Counted from the stretch's first letter, positions 1 to 5,900 are shown. The stretch is 6,388 nucleotides of DNA from Planctomycetaceae bacterium (GCA_031267635.1 JAIRYX010000302.1:1-6388), one strand, 5' to 3'. Translations and numbers: made by a program. Notes: generated by a model not told the origin, from the letters alone.

Positions 1-98
1 ACCGGAAATAATAAAAAATGAACAAAAAAAATGCAATACCAAAATATCTAAACAATAATTTCCCCGACTATGCTACGCAATCGATATATATTGCCAAA

Positions 99-131
99 AC
101 TTGTGTTAATACTTTTGGAATTGAGTCCCCT
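99..131 (-). repeat. IS-terminus-like sequence, left copy
   Basis: Read on the minus strand from 131, this begins AGGGGACT and continues through CCAAAAGTATT to CACAA. The plus strand at 6126-6158 starts with the same AGGGGACT, has the same CCAAAAGTATT 11-mer at nearly the same offset, and then CACAA. I count roughly three quarters identity with a single 1-base gap. The right copy lies just outside the stop of a transposase remnant, so both are probably termini of the same IS family. The outer end here would be at 131, with the element body extending left out of the window. However, no transposase-like coding is visible in 1-98, so a solo end or a MITE is also possible. Confidence 0.5.
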
Positions 132-224
132 GCGTAACATGAGATAATAGTTTGGAATCAAAGTGAACAAAGGTATTTCAAAACTCCAAATACAGAAAGA
201 GCCGTTTATGCCAATATGCTTTTT

Positions 225-279
225 CCATTTGAAAATTCGTTTTTAAGACAGCGCTCATTGTTCATCATGTCCCTCAAGT
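225..279 (-). repeat. Dispersed repeat A/B, copy A
   Basis: The minus strand read from 279 shares about 44 of 55 positions with the plus strand at 4221-4275. Both contain ACTTGAG, then ACATGATGAAC, then TGTCTT, then ACGAATTTT in the same order and nearly the same spacing. There is a 1-base indel after ACTTGAG and another after TGTCTT. Both copies could be read as peptides starting MMN, but the indel changes frame while the DNA similarity continues through it. It therefore looks like a DNA repeat and not a conserved small protein. Its function is unknown. Confidence 0.55.
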
Positions 280-366
280 CTCTCTTGTCCTTAACGTTCT
301 CTTTTTGAAGTATAAAAAATATTTTGAATATTTTCAAAAAAATCCTCCCGATCTCAATAATTCCTA

Positions 367-395
367 TTGACGGATTCAATTTATCTGCGCATAAT
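367..395 (+). promoter_or_regulatory. Sigma70-type promoter for the DUF1559 unit
   Basis: TTGACG (367-372) matches the -35 consensus at 5 of 6 positions. CATAAT (390-395) matches the -10 consensus at 5 of 6, with an exact 17-bp spacer. Transcription would start near 402, giving a leader of about 80 nt before the ATG at 484. The leader contains a short palindrome (425-439) and a good Shine-Dalgarno sequence. This is the best promoter-like sequence in the window. Assignment rests on motif match alone. Confidence 0.5.
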
Positions 396-424
396 AACAT
401 ATAGAATAATTTCTGGACCGACAT

Positions 425-439
425 AAATCACAGTGATTT
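425..439. promoter_or_regulatory. 15-nt palindrome in the DUF1559 leader
   Basis: AAATCAC and GTGATTT are perfect 7-nt inverted arms around a single A. The site lies about 25-35 nt downstream of the predicted transcription start and 45 nt before the ATG at 484. That position would suit a repressor operator or a small leader hairpin. The one-base loop makes a DNA operator more likely than an RNA stem. No regulator can be named. Confidence 0.3.
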
Positions 440-468
440 TGGCAGTCCATTTCAAAAAACTTAGAATT

Positions 469-475
469 AGGAGAG
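469..475 (+). promoter_or_regulatory. Shine-Dalgarno sequence that decides the DUF1559 start
   Basis: AGGAGAG lies 8 nt before the ATG at 484, the optimal distance. No comparable sequence precedes any start codon in the DUF1559 frame, whose first start is a TTG at 594. The ribosome therefore almost certainly enters at 484, which is a different reading frame from the DUF1559 body. Confidence 0.7.
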
Positions 476-483
476 TTTCAGCG

Positions 484-555
484 ATGAAAAAGCTAAACAA
501 AGTGTTTGATTTTCTTGGATTACACCAAAATATGTCGGGGGGGGGGGGTACGTAA
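484..555 (+). other. Out-of-frame 5' part of the DUF1559 gene (leader frame)
   Basis: Translation from the ATG at 484 gives a 23-residue peptide beginning MKKLNKVFDFLG and ending with four glycines, a threonine and a stop at 553-555. With one extra G in the G run (13), or two fewer (10), the same ATG reads through into YVKWLANHVLR and then the DUF1559 body. The frame of the DUF1559 body is itself open back to 510, so the two frames overlap through the G tract. The coding-like composition, the start signal and the open overlap indicate that this is the true N-terminus of the downstream gene and not a separate peptide. Whether the 12-G state is an OFF phase, is rescued by slippage, or is a sequencing error cannot be told from one sequence. 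Confidence 0.6.
537..548 (+). repeat. Poly-G tract, 12 G: candidate phase-variation or slippage site
   Basis: An uninterrupted run of twelve G lies in otherwise AT-rich DNA, 53 nt inside the reading frame that starts at 484. Mononucleotide G/C runs of this length are classic slipped-strand mispairing sites in the contingency genes of several host-associated bacteria. With 12 G the frame closes at 553. With 13 or 10 G the DUF1559 frame is entered. With 11 or 14 G a third frame is entered that ends at 775. No other homopolymer of this length occurs in the window. Confidence 0.7.
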
Positions 556-581
556 AATGGCTGGCAAATCATGTTTTACGT
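550..581 (+). repeat. Inverted repeat just after the G tract
   Basis: ACGTAAAA (550-557) and TTTTACGT (574-581) are perfect 8-nt inverted arms with a 16-nt loop, plus a T-G pair outside. The stem starts two bases after the last G. In mRNA it could stall a ribosome on the G run, and in DNA it could promote polymerase pausing. Either would favour slippage. The stem is AT-rich and therefore of modest stability. Confidence 0.4.
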
Positions 582-593
582 GCGATTTCCCTC

Positions 594-1754
594 TTGTTTG
601 CCCGCGCTATTGCGAGCTTTTCTGCCCGATTTGGAAAACGATCTTCTGTTCGCCGAGCGTTTACTCTGGTCGAGCTTCTTGTGGTGATTGCGATCATCGG
701 AATTTTGATTGCATTACTTTTACCCGCCGTGCAAGCCGCGCGGGAAGCGGCGAGAAGAATGCAATGTGCAAATAACCTCAAACAAATCGTGTTGGCAAGC
801 CATACGATGCATGACGCTCGCAACCATTTGCCCGATGCGTGCTGGTCAAAAGAGCTTGCCCCAAGCGGAACACCATGGAATTCGCAAGGGCGAATCGCGT
901 ACGCGGCAAATCTTTTGCCATATATCGAACAAACCGCAAGGTATGAGAAAATTGTTGATGTGTCCAAAGCTGGGACGGTTCAGCCCTATACGACCACTGC
1001 AACCGTAACGGTCAGCGACGTTGTAATAGAAAATCCGTATGCCCGAAACCTCAACATGTTCATTTGTCCTTCAGAAGAGACCAAAGACCCGGTTGCAGGA
1101 GTCGTTGGCGTCACCAGTTATCGTATCAATGTCGGCGATGAATCTTATAACAACCTTGAGTCGCTTGGTTCTTCATCATTGAGACGTGGAGTTGCTGGAC
1201 GCGGCGACCAGTTTACATCCACACTTGCAGGATGTAGCGATGGTACCAGTAATACGGCGTTTTTTACGGAATCCACGATTACTACAGGGTGGGGACAACA
1301 AATAAAAACTCTCAAGGGCGGAGTCGGAGCGATTGCCAGTGGTGATGTTTATCGGATGCCACTCAGCCGTGTCGAAGAAGGGCGTAACTTGCGTGCGGCA
1401 AACGGCGAATTAAGCGCCGTCAATACTTCAAATCGTGGTGGACGTTGGGCTGACGCGTATTCTGTTTACACAGCGGTACTCTTTATCCTTCCGCCGAATT
1501 CTGTTTCCTTTTCCAATACGCAAGCTGAACATGTGATTTGTACGGCTTCAAGTTATCACACCGGAGGATGTCAGGTGGCTATGGGAGACGGTTCCGTTAC
1601 TTTTGTGTCTGATACCGTAAACTGTAAAGTATCCAACTATGATACTCTCGTCAATGACGGAACACTTTCTTATAACAACAGCGGTGCATCCTATTTCGGT
1701 ACATGGGGAGCTATGGGAACGCGAAACGGTACAGAAACCGCTACAACGCCATAA
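594..1754 (+). CDS. DUF1559 domain protein with type IV pilin-like N-terminus
   Basis: This encodes a planctomycete DUF1559 protein, presumed to be exported and processed like a type IV pilin or pseudopilin. Its molecular role is unknown. The 386 residues counted from a TTG at 594 hold a basic leader (KRSSVRR, 15-21), a prepilin methylation and cleavage site before F23 (FTLVEL, with Glu at +5), a hydrophobic helix to about 46, and the family sequence AREAARRMQC just after it. Further on are CPSE (158-161), DGTSNT (216-221), the H322-x9-DG element typical of the C-terminus, and a GTWGAMGTRNG tail (369-379). The residue before the cleavage site is Ala and not the usual Gly. TTG 594 has no ribosome binding site. 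The true start is probably the ATG at 484, which is out of frame by one nucleotide because the G run has 12 bases. With 13 G the protein would have 423 residues. A terminator and a lipoprotein gene follow. Confidence 0.9.
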   Translation: MFARAIASFSARFGKRSSVRRAFTLVELLVVIAIIGILIALLLPAVQAAREAARRMQCANNLKQIVLASHTMHDARNHLPDACWSKELAPSGTPWNSQGRIAYAANLLPYIEQTARYEKIVDVSKAGTVQPYTTTATVTVSDVVIENPYARNLNMFICPSEETKDPVAGVVGVTSYRINVGDESYNNLESLGSSSLRRGVAGRGDQFTSTLAGCSDGTSNTAFFTESTITTGWGQQIKTLKGGVGAIASGDVYRMPLSRVEEGRNLRAANGELSAVNTSNRGGRWADAYSVYTAVLFILPPNSVSFSNTQAEHVICTASSYHTGGCQVAMGDGSVTFVSDTVNCKVSNYDTLVNDGTLSYNNSGASYFGTWGAMGTRNGTETATTP

Positions 1755-1776
1755 TTTTTGTTACTAAACGTCGGTT

Positions 1777-1820
1777 ACGCATCATAAGATTGAAACATCA
1801 ATCTTATGATGCGTGGTTTT
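1777..1820 (+). terminator. Strong hairpin terminator after the DUF1559 gene
   Basis: ACGCATCATAAGATTG (1777-1792) and its exact reverse complement (1799-1814) form a 16-bp perfect stem with a 6-nt loop. GG and a TTTT run (1817-1820) follow. It starts 23 nt after the DUF1559 stop codon, as expected of a Rho-independent terminator. The U tract is short, so some read-through into the lipoprotein gene is likely. No clear promoter is visible between this hairpin and that gene, so it may act as an attenuator that sets the ratio of the two products. Confidence 0.75.
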
Positions 1821-1823
1821 ATT

Positions 1824-1847
1824 CACTTTTTGAAAATCTCAAAAGTG
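1824..1847 (+). other. Second hairpin in the leader of the lipoprotein gene
   Basis: CACTTTTTGA (1824-1833) can pair with TCAAAAGTG (1839-1847) with one bulged base and a 5-nt loop. It lies only a few bases after the terminator and 23 nt before the ATG at 1871. It could protect the 5' end of a processed transcript or be part of the terminator. The sequence does not distinguish these options. Confidence 0.3.
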
Positions 1848-1870
1848 TCGAATATAGAAAGAATTATAAA

Positions 1871-2389
1871 ATGAAATACTTGAAATATATCTTTTTGTCG
1901 GGATTGTGTTTGTCGTTGGTTGCCGGTTGCGGTACGGGAAAACCCGATAGTATCCCAGATTTGTTTCCCGCTACTGTCACTATAAAAAAGGGGACTGTTG
2001 CGGTTGCCGATGCAACTGTCATCTTTACTTCAACCGGCAATAATTCAGGCAGCTGGTCAGTTTCAGGAACAACGGATTCCAATGGTATTGCCAAAATGAA
2101 TACAACTCTGGGAAGTTGGTCGGGTCACGGCGTACCATCTGGTGAATACAAGATTTTTATCAATAAAGCGCCTGTATTCACCTCAGTCCCAATGCCCACA
2201 GGAATTGATGGGGATGAGGCGGCAAAACAAGCTTATGAGCAAGAACAGGCAAAGAAGAAAGCGTCTTTTGCAAAAGAGATACCTTCCATTCTTACATTGG
2301 CTTCTTCAACCCCGTTAAAACTTGCAGTGACTTCCGGCTCATCTGCGGAATTAACTGTTGATGTTTCGGAATACGAAAAAAACAGGTAA
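1871..2389 (+). CDS. Small lipoprotein with a carboxypeptidase-regulatory-like fold
   Basis: This is a predicted lipoprotein of 172 residues. The signal peptide MKYLKYIFLSGLCLSLVAGC carries a lipobox (LVAG then C20), so the mature protein would be lipid-anchored through Cys20. Residues about 34-100 (VTIKKGTVAVADATVIF, then TTDSNGIAK, then GVPSGEYKIFI) have the spacing of a carboxypeptidase regulatory-like or transthyretin-like beta sandwich. Residues about 114-134 (DEAAKQAYEQEQAKKKASF) form a charged, probably helical insert. Such lipoproteins commonly follow DUF1559 genes in planctomycetes, so the two may work together at the cell surface, but I cannot name a function. The ATG at 1871 has only a weak purine-rich stretch before it (GAAAGAA). 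The frame is open upstream to 1703, but that part lacks any signal sequence and overlaps the terminator. Expression probably depends on read-through from the DUF1559 promoter. Confidence 0.8.
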   Translation: MKYLKYIFLSGLCLSLVAGCGTGKPDSIPDLFPATVTIKKGTVAVADATVIFTSTGNNSGSWSVSGTTDSNGIAKMNTTLGSWSGHGVPSGEYKIFINKAPVFTSVPMPTGIDGDEAAKQAYEQEQAKKKASFAKEIPSILTLASSTPLKLAVTSGSSAELTVDVSEYEKNR

Positions 2390-2589
2390 CGACTCAGTAA
2401 CATTATAACGGAACATATGCTAACACTGCTTGCGTAGGCATTTTTGCGATTTTGGGAGGAGTTTTGATACTCACTTGGAGAGACACAAGGGGTAGCGTGG
2501 GAACTTCTGGGACAGGCGAAGCTGCTGAAAAAGAGCCGCCAAATGTTCCAAAATTCTTACACATCCCTTGTTAAAAATAAGAAGAGCTA
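2390..2589. other. Convergent intergenic region between lipoprotein gene and fmt
   Basis: Two convergent genes end here. On the plus strand TGCTT/AGGCA (about 2427-2440) could form a small 5-bp stem followed by TTTTT, a weak terminator for the lipoprotein gene. A plus-strand frame open to 2574 reads VGIFAILGGVLILTW and then a low-complexity tail. It has no proper start codon at a usable distance from the nearby GGGAGGA (2454-2460), so I do not call it a gene. No clear terminator for fmt is visible on the minus strand, only a T-rich stretch after its stop. Confidence 0.4.
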
Positions 2590-3612
2590 CTATTTCCCCA
2601 AACACTCTCCTATAACGAGCGGATGACCGCGTAAGAAGTCGGCGGCGGACATCATAGTTCTGCCTTCCGGTTGTAGTTCGCAAATTTGTAATACGCCTGA
2701 ACCGGTTGCGACGCTTACTCGTTGAGAAGACGCTTCAAGAACTGTACCGGAAACAATATTGGCAACCGAGACGCCGGGATTTGTTGTCGCAAAATGTTCC
2801 ATGATTTCGCGTGCCGTGCTATCGTCGAGCCGCCGTACATGTCCGAGAATTAATCGCATGTTTTTTTCCGCTTTGGTCTCAGAATCCGCATGATAATTGA
2901 TGCGACATGTCGTAAAAATTTTAGGCCACGGCTGCAATCCTTGATATTGCCAGACAATTTCCGTCGCAGAACGACGCCAATCAATCTTTCCCTCGTACTT
3001 TTTCAGTTTCGGGGCTTTTGACGCGTCTTCATTTTTCTGCGGAATCGGTGAAATTTTCCCGATTTCAATTTGCGCAATCACGTTTGGAATCAATTCCGCA
3101 CCAACAATAGCCAATTTTTTTTCTACTTCAATCGCTGTTTCCTCTGAAAAAACAGGTATCGGTTTTGAGATTGCCACAATAGGACCTGCATCCACTTCTG
3201 GAGTTATGTGAATGACGCTGACTCCAACAGTCGGTTCGCCATTGAGCAACGCGCGGTTAATCGGAGCTGCTCCGCGATATTTCGGCAACAACGAGCCGTG
3301 CAGATTAATTCCGCCTAATTTCGACGCTCCAAGTACGTGCGGAGCAAGGATTTTGCCATAATCGCAAACAAAAAACAGGTCGGCGTTCCAATTTCTGATT
3401 TGTTGCAAATAAACAGGATCGTTAATGTTGTCCGGATCGAAAATCGGAATTCCCGCCTCCTGTGCGATATTTCGTACCGGCATCATGGCGTTTTTCGTAT
3501 GTGTTTTGCGCAGCGGCATTGTTACTGCCATCACAATATCGTGACTGCTTCCCAACAGCCATTCAAATGTCGGAACAGCAAATCCGCCAGTTCCCATAAT
3601 GACTATTCGCAT
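2590..3612 (-). CDS. fmt: Methionyl-tRNA formyltransferase
   Basis: This cytoplasmic enzyme transfers the formyl group of 10-formyltetrahydrofolate to Met-tRNA(fMet), making the initiator tRNA for translation. The protein has 340 residues, slightly longer than the usual 310-320. The N-terminal Rossmann-like catalytic domain starts MRIVIMGTGGFAVPTFEWLL. The catalytic triad appears as N103, H105 (GGINLHGSLLPKYRG) and D141 (PEVDAGPI). The C-terminal OB-like tRNA-binding domain runs from about residue 203 (KKYEGKIDW) to PEGRTMMSAADFLRG near the end. The loop that in many bacteria reads PDRPAGRG is replaced by MPLRKTHTKNAMMPVR, a lineage-type variation. The ATG at 3612 is preceded by GGAGGA at good distance and overlaps the end of nfeD by 10 nt, which suggests translational coupling. 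Confidence 0.95.
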   Translation of the reverse strand: MRIVIMGTGGFAVPTFEWLLGSSHDIVMAVTMPLRKTHTKNAMMPVRNIAQEAGIPIFDPDNINDPVYLQQIRNWNADLFFVCDYGKILAPHVLGASKLGGINLHGSLLPKYRGAAPINRALLNGEPTVGVSVIHITPEVDAGPIVAISKPIPVFSEETAIEVEKKLAIVGAELIPNVIAQIEIGKISPIPQKNEDASKAPKLKKYEGKIDWRRSATEIVWQYQGLQPWPKIFTTCRINYHADSETKAEKNMRLILGHVRRLDDSTAREIMEHFATTNPGVSVANIVSGTVLEASSQRVSVATGSGVLQICELQPEGRTMMSAADFLRGHPLVIGECLGK

Positions 3613-4148
3613 GTTTCCTCCATCTTTGTAGTTTGACTTGTATTTGATGAATGTCCAGAAACATTTTGGACTGCCCGAATCGTGATGTGAACGCCGTCAA
3701 CTTGCACGACAACAATCGTAGTTTTCGGGTCAATCGCCATTCCTTCACTTATCGCGTCATAACATTTTCCGTCAATTTCAATCTGACCGGCGGGTGTCAT
3801 AACACTTTTTGCAATTCCCATTTTGCCGATTAACGTTTTATATTTTTCAACGGTTTCATCTCGCCAAAGTGCCGGGTCATCCGCCGGATCAAGCAAAATA
3901 TGTCGCGATAAAGGAGTCGTCTGCCAGATTTTCAGCAAATACCAAATTGAAAGCGGCACGCCAACCATCACAAGTACCACAAAAATCGATCCGAATGCCG
4001 TACCTTGCAAAAACGCAAACACAACACTACCGATGAACACAAGAATTGCCAAGGCGGTCAGTGAACCACCAGACGGCACAAATAGCTCAATGAACCCGAT
4101 CGCGATTGCTAAAACCAACAACAATAACGCCCAAACCCAGTTATCCAT
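3603..4148 (-). CDS. NfeD-like membrane protein with OB-fold domain
   Basis: This is a predicted membrane protein of 181 residues. Three hydrophobic segments at about 4-23, 29-48 and 53-73 are followed by a short linker and a C-terminal domain (about 106-160: LIGKMGIAKSVMTPAG, IDGKCYDAISEGMAI, VVQVDGVHITIR). That domain matches the NfeD C-terminal OB fold. NfeD proteins usually act with stomatin/slipin-type membrane proteins in membrane organisation. No such partner gene is present here, and the neighbour is fmt, whose start lies inside this gene's end. The protein is of the short class without the N-terminal ClpP-like protease domain. The start at 4148 lacks a Shine-Dalgarno sequence and is preceded by an A/T-rich leader. 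I see no better start, since the first hydrophobic helix begins at residue 4. Confidence 0.85.
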   Translation of the reverse strand: MDNWVWALLLLVLAIAIGFIELFVPSGGSLTALAILVFIGSVVFAFLQGTAFGSIFVVLVMVGVPLSIWYLLKIWQTTPLSRHILLDPADDPALWRDETVEKYKTLIGKMGIAKSVMTPAGQIEIDGKCYDAISEGMAIDPKTTIVVVQVDGVHITIRAVQNVSGHSSNTSQTTKMEETCE

Positions 4149-4220
4149 AACGAAAAAAAATTAAAATCTAGAGAAAGTCTCAGAAAATCAATGGTTTTTG
4201 AAATCCTGATCGGCTCTTTT

Positions 4221-4275
4221 ACTTGAGAACATGATGAACGATGAACATTGTCTTAGAAAACGAATTTTCCGATGT
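4221..4275 (+). repeat. Dispersed repeat A/B, copy B
   Basis: This is homologous in inverted orientation to 225-279, sharing ACTTGAG, ACATGATGAAC, TGTCTT and ACGAATTTT in order. The indel pattern breaks the reading frame, so this is a DNA-level repeat. It ends 45 bp before the TIR-bearing element at 4320. Confidence 0.55.
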
Positions 4276-4317
4276 GCCGAGTTTAGTTATTTAAATTCGT
4301 ATATTTGTGGTTAAAAC

Positions 4318-4341
4318 TAAGGTAACTATTCAGTTGCCTTA
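4318..4341 (-). terminator. Possible thrC terminator hairpin
   Basis: TAAGGTAAC (4318-4326) pairs with GTTGCCTTA (4333-4341) in a 9-bp stem with one mismatch in the DNA palindrome (a G-U wobble in one RNA strand) and a 6-nt loop. On the minus strand it lies about 74 nt after the thrC stop and is followed by GTTTTAACC, a short T run. It is built from the left half of the repeat element at 4320-4386, so the element may have been co-opted as a terminator. Confidence 0.35.
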
Positions 4342-4386
4342 ATTACGGATTTATTTGTGTGAGTTTGATCGACTGAATAGTTACAA
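4320..4386 (+). repeat. Short element with 13-bp terminal inverted repeats, copy 1
   Basis: GTAACTATTCAGT (4322-4334) and its exact reverse complement (4372-4384) are separated by 37 bp. AAAACTAAG on the left and AAAATAAG on the right flank it directly, resembling a decayed target-site duplication. A second, diverged copy lies inverted at 6028-6084. It keeps CAGTTGCC at one end, GGATTTATTTG in the middle and CGAC-x-GAATAGTT-x-CAAA at the other end. The internal match shows a related element and not only a shared end motif. It is too small to code for anything, so a MITE-like or REP-like non-autonomous element is the best guess. Confidence 0.6.
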
Positions 4387-4414
4387 AATAAGTTGTAAAT
4401 TGGTTTCGTAATTA

Positions 4415-5803
4415 TCAATTTTCAATTGCCGCAACAATTTTATCGAGATCGTTAGCAACGGAAATTGGACGGTTGGCATAAGGCGTCTCGATTACGCCGC
4501 GATTTTTGAGATATTTTTCATATAACGTTGCGTCTATGCCGTGATATGCGACCGTTGCGTTGGGGTCTTTAAGTTGGTGTCCGGTCAAAATGCAAACCAC
4601 TTGCTCGTCGCGTCCAATGGCACCTTCTGCAACTAAACGCTTTGCACCAGCGACACTTGCGGCGCTTGCCGGTTCGCATCCGAAGCCGCCCGCACCGACT
4701 TGGGCTTTTGCGTCGAGAATTTCCTGTTCGGAAACTTCACGGACAACACCTCTCGTAAAGTCAATCGCACGAAGGCATTTCGACAAATTTACCGGACGAT
4801 TAATTTCAATCGCACTTGCAATCGTCGAGGCACGCCTCTCTTCAGCAGTCATATCGGCATAAAATTTCCGAATAAGTGTTTGGTCGTAGTTGCCGTCGTT
4901 CCAAGACAAACCGTTCTTTTCGACCAACCGATACAGCGTATTCGCACCAGATGCGTTAATAATTGCGATTCTCGGCACTTTTTTAATCAAATCAAGTTGC
5001 TGCAATTCAATAAATGCTTTACCAAAAGAACTGGAATTTCCTAAATTACCGCCTGGTACGACAATCCAGTCCGGCGGATTCCATCGCAACTGCTCCAATA
5101 TGCGGAACATGATTGATTTCTGTCCTTCCAATCGGAACGGGTTGACGCTATTGACAAGATAAATGCCGAGCCGTTTTGAAACTTCTTGAACCCGCGCCAT
5201 CGCATCGTCAAAATCTCCGTCAATTTGTACGGTTTTTGCTCCGTAATCTAACGCTTGTGACAATTTTCCGTAAGCGATTTTTCCCGAACCGATAAAAATG
5301 ACCGCTTTCATCAATTTCGTCACAGCGCAATACATTGCTAATGAAGCGCTTGTATTTCCTGTCGAAGCGCAAGCGGATCGTTTTGCACCGACAAGTTTTC
5401 CATGCGTAAACGCTCCAGCCATTCCATTATCTTTAAAACTTCCGGACGGGTTAAGTCCTTCATATTGCAAATAAAAATTTGCGGAATTGATGCCGACAAA
5501 CGGCGCAACTCCTTGTGCGTTCTGTAATAATGTTTGTCCCTCGCCGACTGTCACACATTGCTCAAGCGGCACAAACGGCATTAAATCATGAAACCGCCAC
5601 ACGCCGCTCAAACGTTGTGGAATATTCCGCTCGTTCCAGTATTTTTCAAAATCGCTTAATTTTTTCGGAACGTTGAGTTTATCCCAATCGTAAGAAACAT
5701 CAAGAAGCTCTCCGCAAACTGGACAACTATGGTGAATTTCATCAATCGCATAACTTTTGGCACATTGCGGATTGATACATTTTTGAAAGGCGTGCTCTGA
5801 CAT
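4415..5803 (-). CDS. thrC: Threonine synthase (PLP-dependent)
   Basis: This enzyme converts O-phosphohomoserine and water to threonine and phosphate, the last step of threonine synthesis, in the cytoplasm. Counted from the ATG at 5803 the protein has 462 residues. An N-terminal zinc-ribbon-like module carries C9-x4-C14 and C27-x2-C30. The PLP lysine is K124 in NPSGSFKDNG. STGNTSASLA follows (147-156), and the glycine-rich phosphate loop PGGNLGNS is at 250-257. These are fold-type II features that match threonine synthase better than cysteine synthase or threonine dehydratase. The frame continues upstream to a TTG at 5848, adding 15 residues, but ATG 5803 just before the ribbon is the more natural start. 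Neither has a Shine-Dalgarno sequence. No other threonine-pathway genes are nearby. The gene is bracketed by two inverted copies of a short repeat element (4320-4386 and 6028-6084). Confidence 0.93.
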   Translation of the reverse strand: MSEHAFQKCINPQCAKSYAIDEIHHSCPVCGELLDVSYDWDKLNVPKKLSDFEKYWNERNIPQRLSGVWRFHDLMPFVPLEQCVTVGEGQTLLQNAQGVAPFVGINSANFYLQYEGLNPSGSFKDNGMAGAFTHGKLVGAKRSACASTGNTSASLAMYCAVTKLMKAVIFIGSGKIAYGKLSQALDYGAKTVQIDGDFDDAMARVQEVSKRLGIYLVNSVNPFRLEGQKSIMFRILEQLRWNPPDWIVVPGGNLGNSSSFGKAFIELQQLDLIKKVPRIAIINASGANTLYRLVEKNGLSWNDGNYDQTLIRKFYADMTAEERRASTIASAIEINRPVNLSKCLRAIDFTRGVVREVSEQEILDAKAQVGAGGFGCEPASAASVAGAKRLVAEGAIGRDEQVVCILTGHQLKDPNATVAYHGIDATLYEKYLKNRGVIETPYANRPISVANDLDKIVAAIEN

Positions 5804-5868
5804 TTTTGTAAGAATTGAATTTTTAAGTGATTCTAAAAGAATACCCAAGCTTACTTAATTTTCTATTT

Positions 5869-5880
5869 TTGCAATTGCAA
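5869..5880. promoter_or_regulatory. 12-bp perfect palindrome upstream of thrC
   Basis: TTGCAATTGCAA is self-complementary and lies 66-77 bp before the thrC ATG. It could be an operator for a dimeric regulator. A second palindrome lies 20 bp further upstream. In AT-rich DNA one such site could be chance. Confidence 0.25.
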
Positions 5881-5900
5881 CAAGTAATAAAATGAAAAAA

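Larger units (their letters stand above)
1..366. other. AT-rich intergenic stretch without a convincing gene
   Basis: I see no supported gene here. The only open frame of any size is a minus-strand frame at 206-424 (72 codons). It is rich in I, K, F and N, has no Shine-Dalgarno sequence before its ATG, and resembles no family I know. Its C-terminal third coincides with a dispersed DNA repeat (225-279) whose second copy carries a frame-breaking indel, which argues against protein selection. The stretch also contains an IS-end-like sequence at 99-131. It ends at the -35 box of the promoter for the DUF1559 unit. Confidence 0.6.
4149..4414. other. Gene-free region between thrC and nfeD
   Basis: These 266 bp of AT-rich DNA hold copy B of a dispersed repeat (4221-4275) and a 13-bp terminal-inverted-repeat element (4320-4386). 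They also contain the probable thrC terminator. No promoter for nfeD-fmt stands out. The best -10-like hexamer, TTTAAT on the minus strand near 4155, lies 20 bp from a TTGATT, which is too far for a convincing pair. Confidence 0.5.

Noticed and set aside
206..424. Minus-strand 72-codon frame rich in I, K, F and N
   Set aside because: It has no Shine-Dalgarno sequence, low-complexity composition and no recognisable family. Its end coincides with a DNA repeat whose other copy is frame-broken. The predicted plus-strand promoter also overlaps it.
506..775. Cys-rich frame (10 Cys, CFTC and CGDC pairs) overlapping the start of the DUF1559 gene; entered from ATG 484 if the G run had 11 or 14 bases
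   Set aside because: It runs in another frame across the strongly conserved pilin-like segment, so its residues are dictated by that coding. It has no start signal of its own and no recognisable domain. It is most simply the third, unproductive phase of the G tract.
569..967. Minus-strand 132-codon frame inside the DUF1559 gene
   Set aside because: It lies antisense to a clearly coding, motif-bearing gene and shows no domain, so it is a shadow frame.
2452..2574. Plus-strand short frame (about 40 codons, ILGGVLILTW then a low-complexity tail) after the lipoprotein gene
   Set aside because: GGGAGGA lies too close to the TTG at 2464 to serve it, and no ATG is in frame. The tail has no recognisable features. 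It could be a decayed gene end, but this is not supportable.
5804..5848. N-terminal extension of thrC from TTG 5848
   Set aside because: It has no ribosome binding site, a rare start codon and composition unlike a folded domain. ATG 5803 directly precedes the zinc-ribbon-like region.
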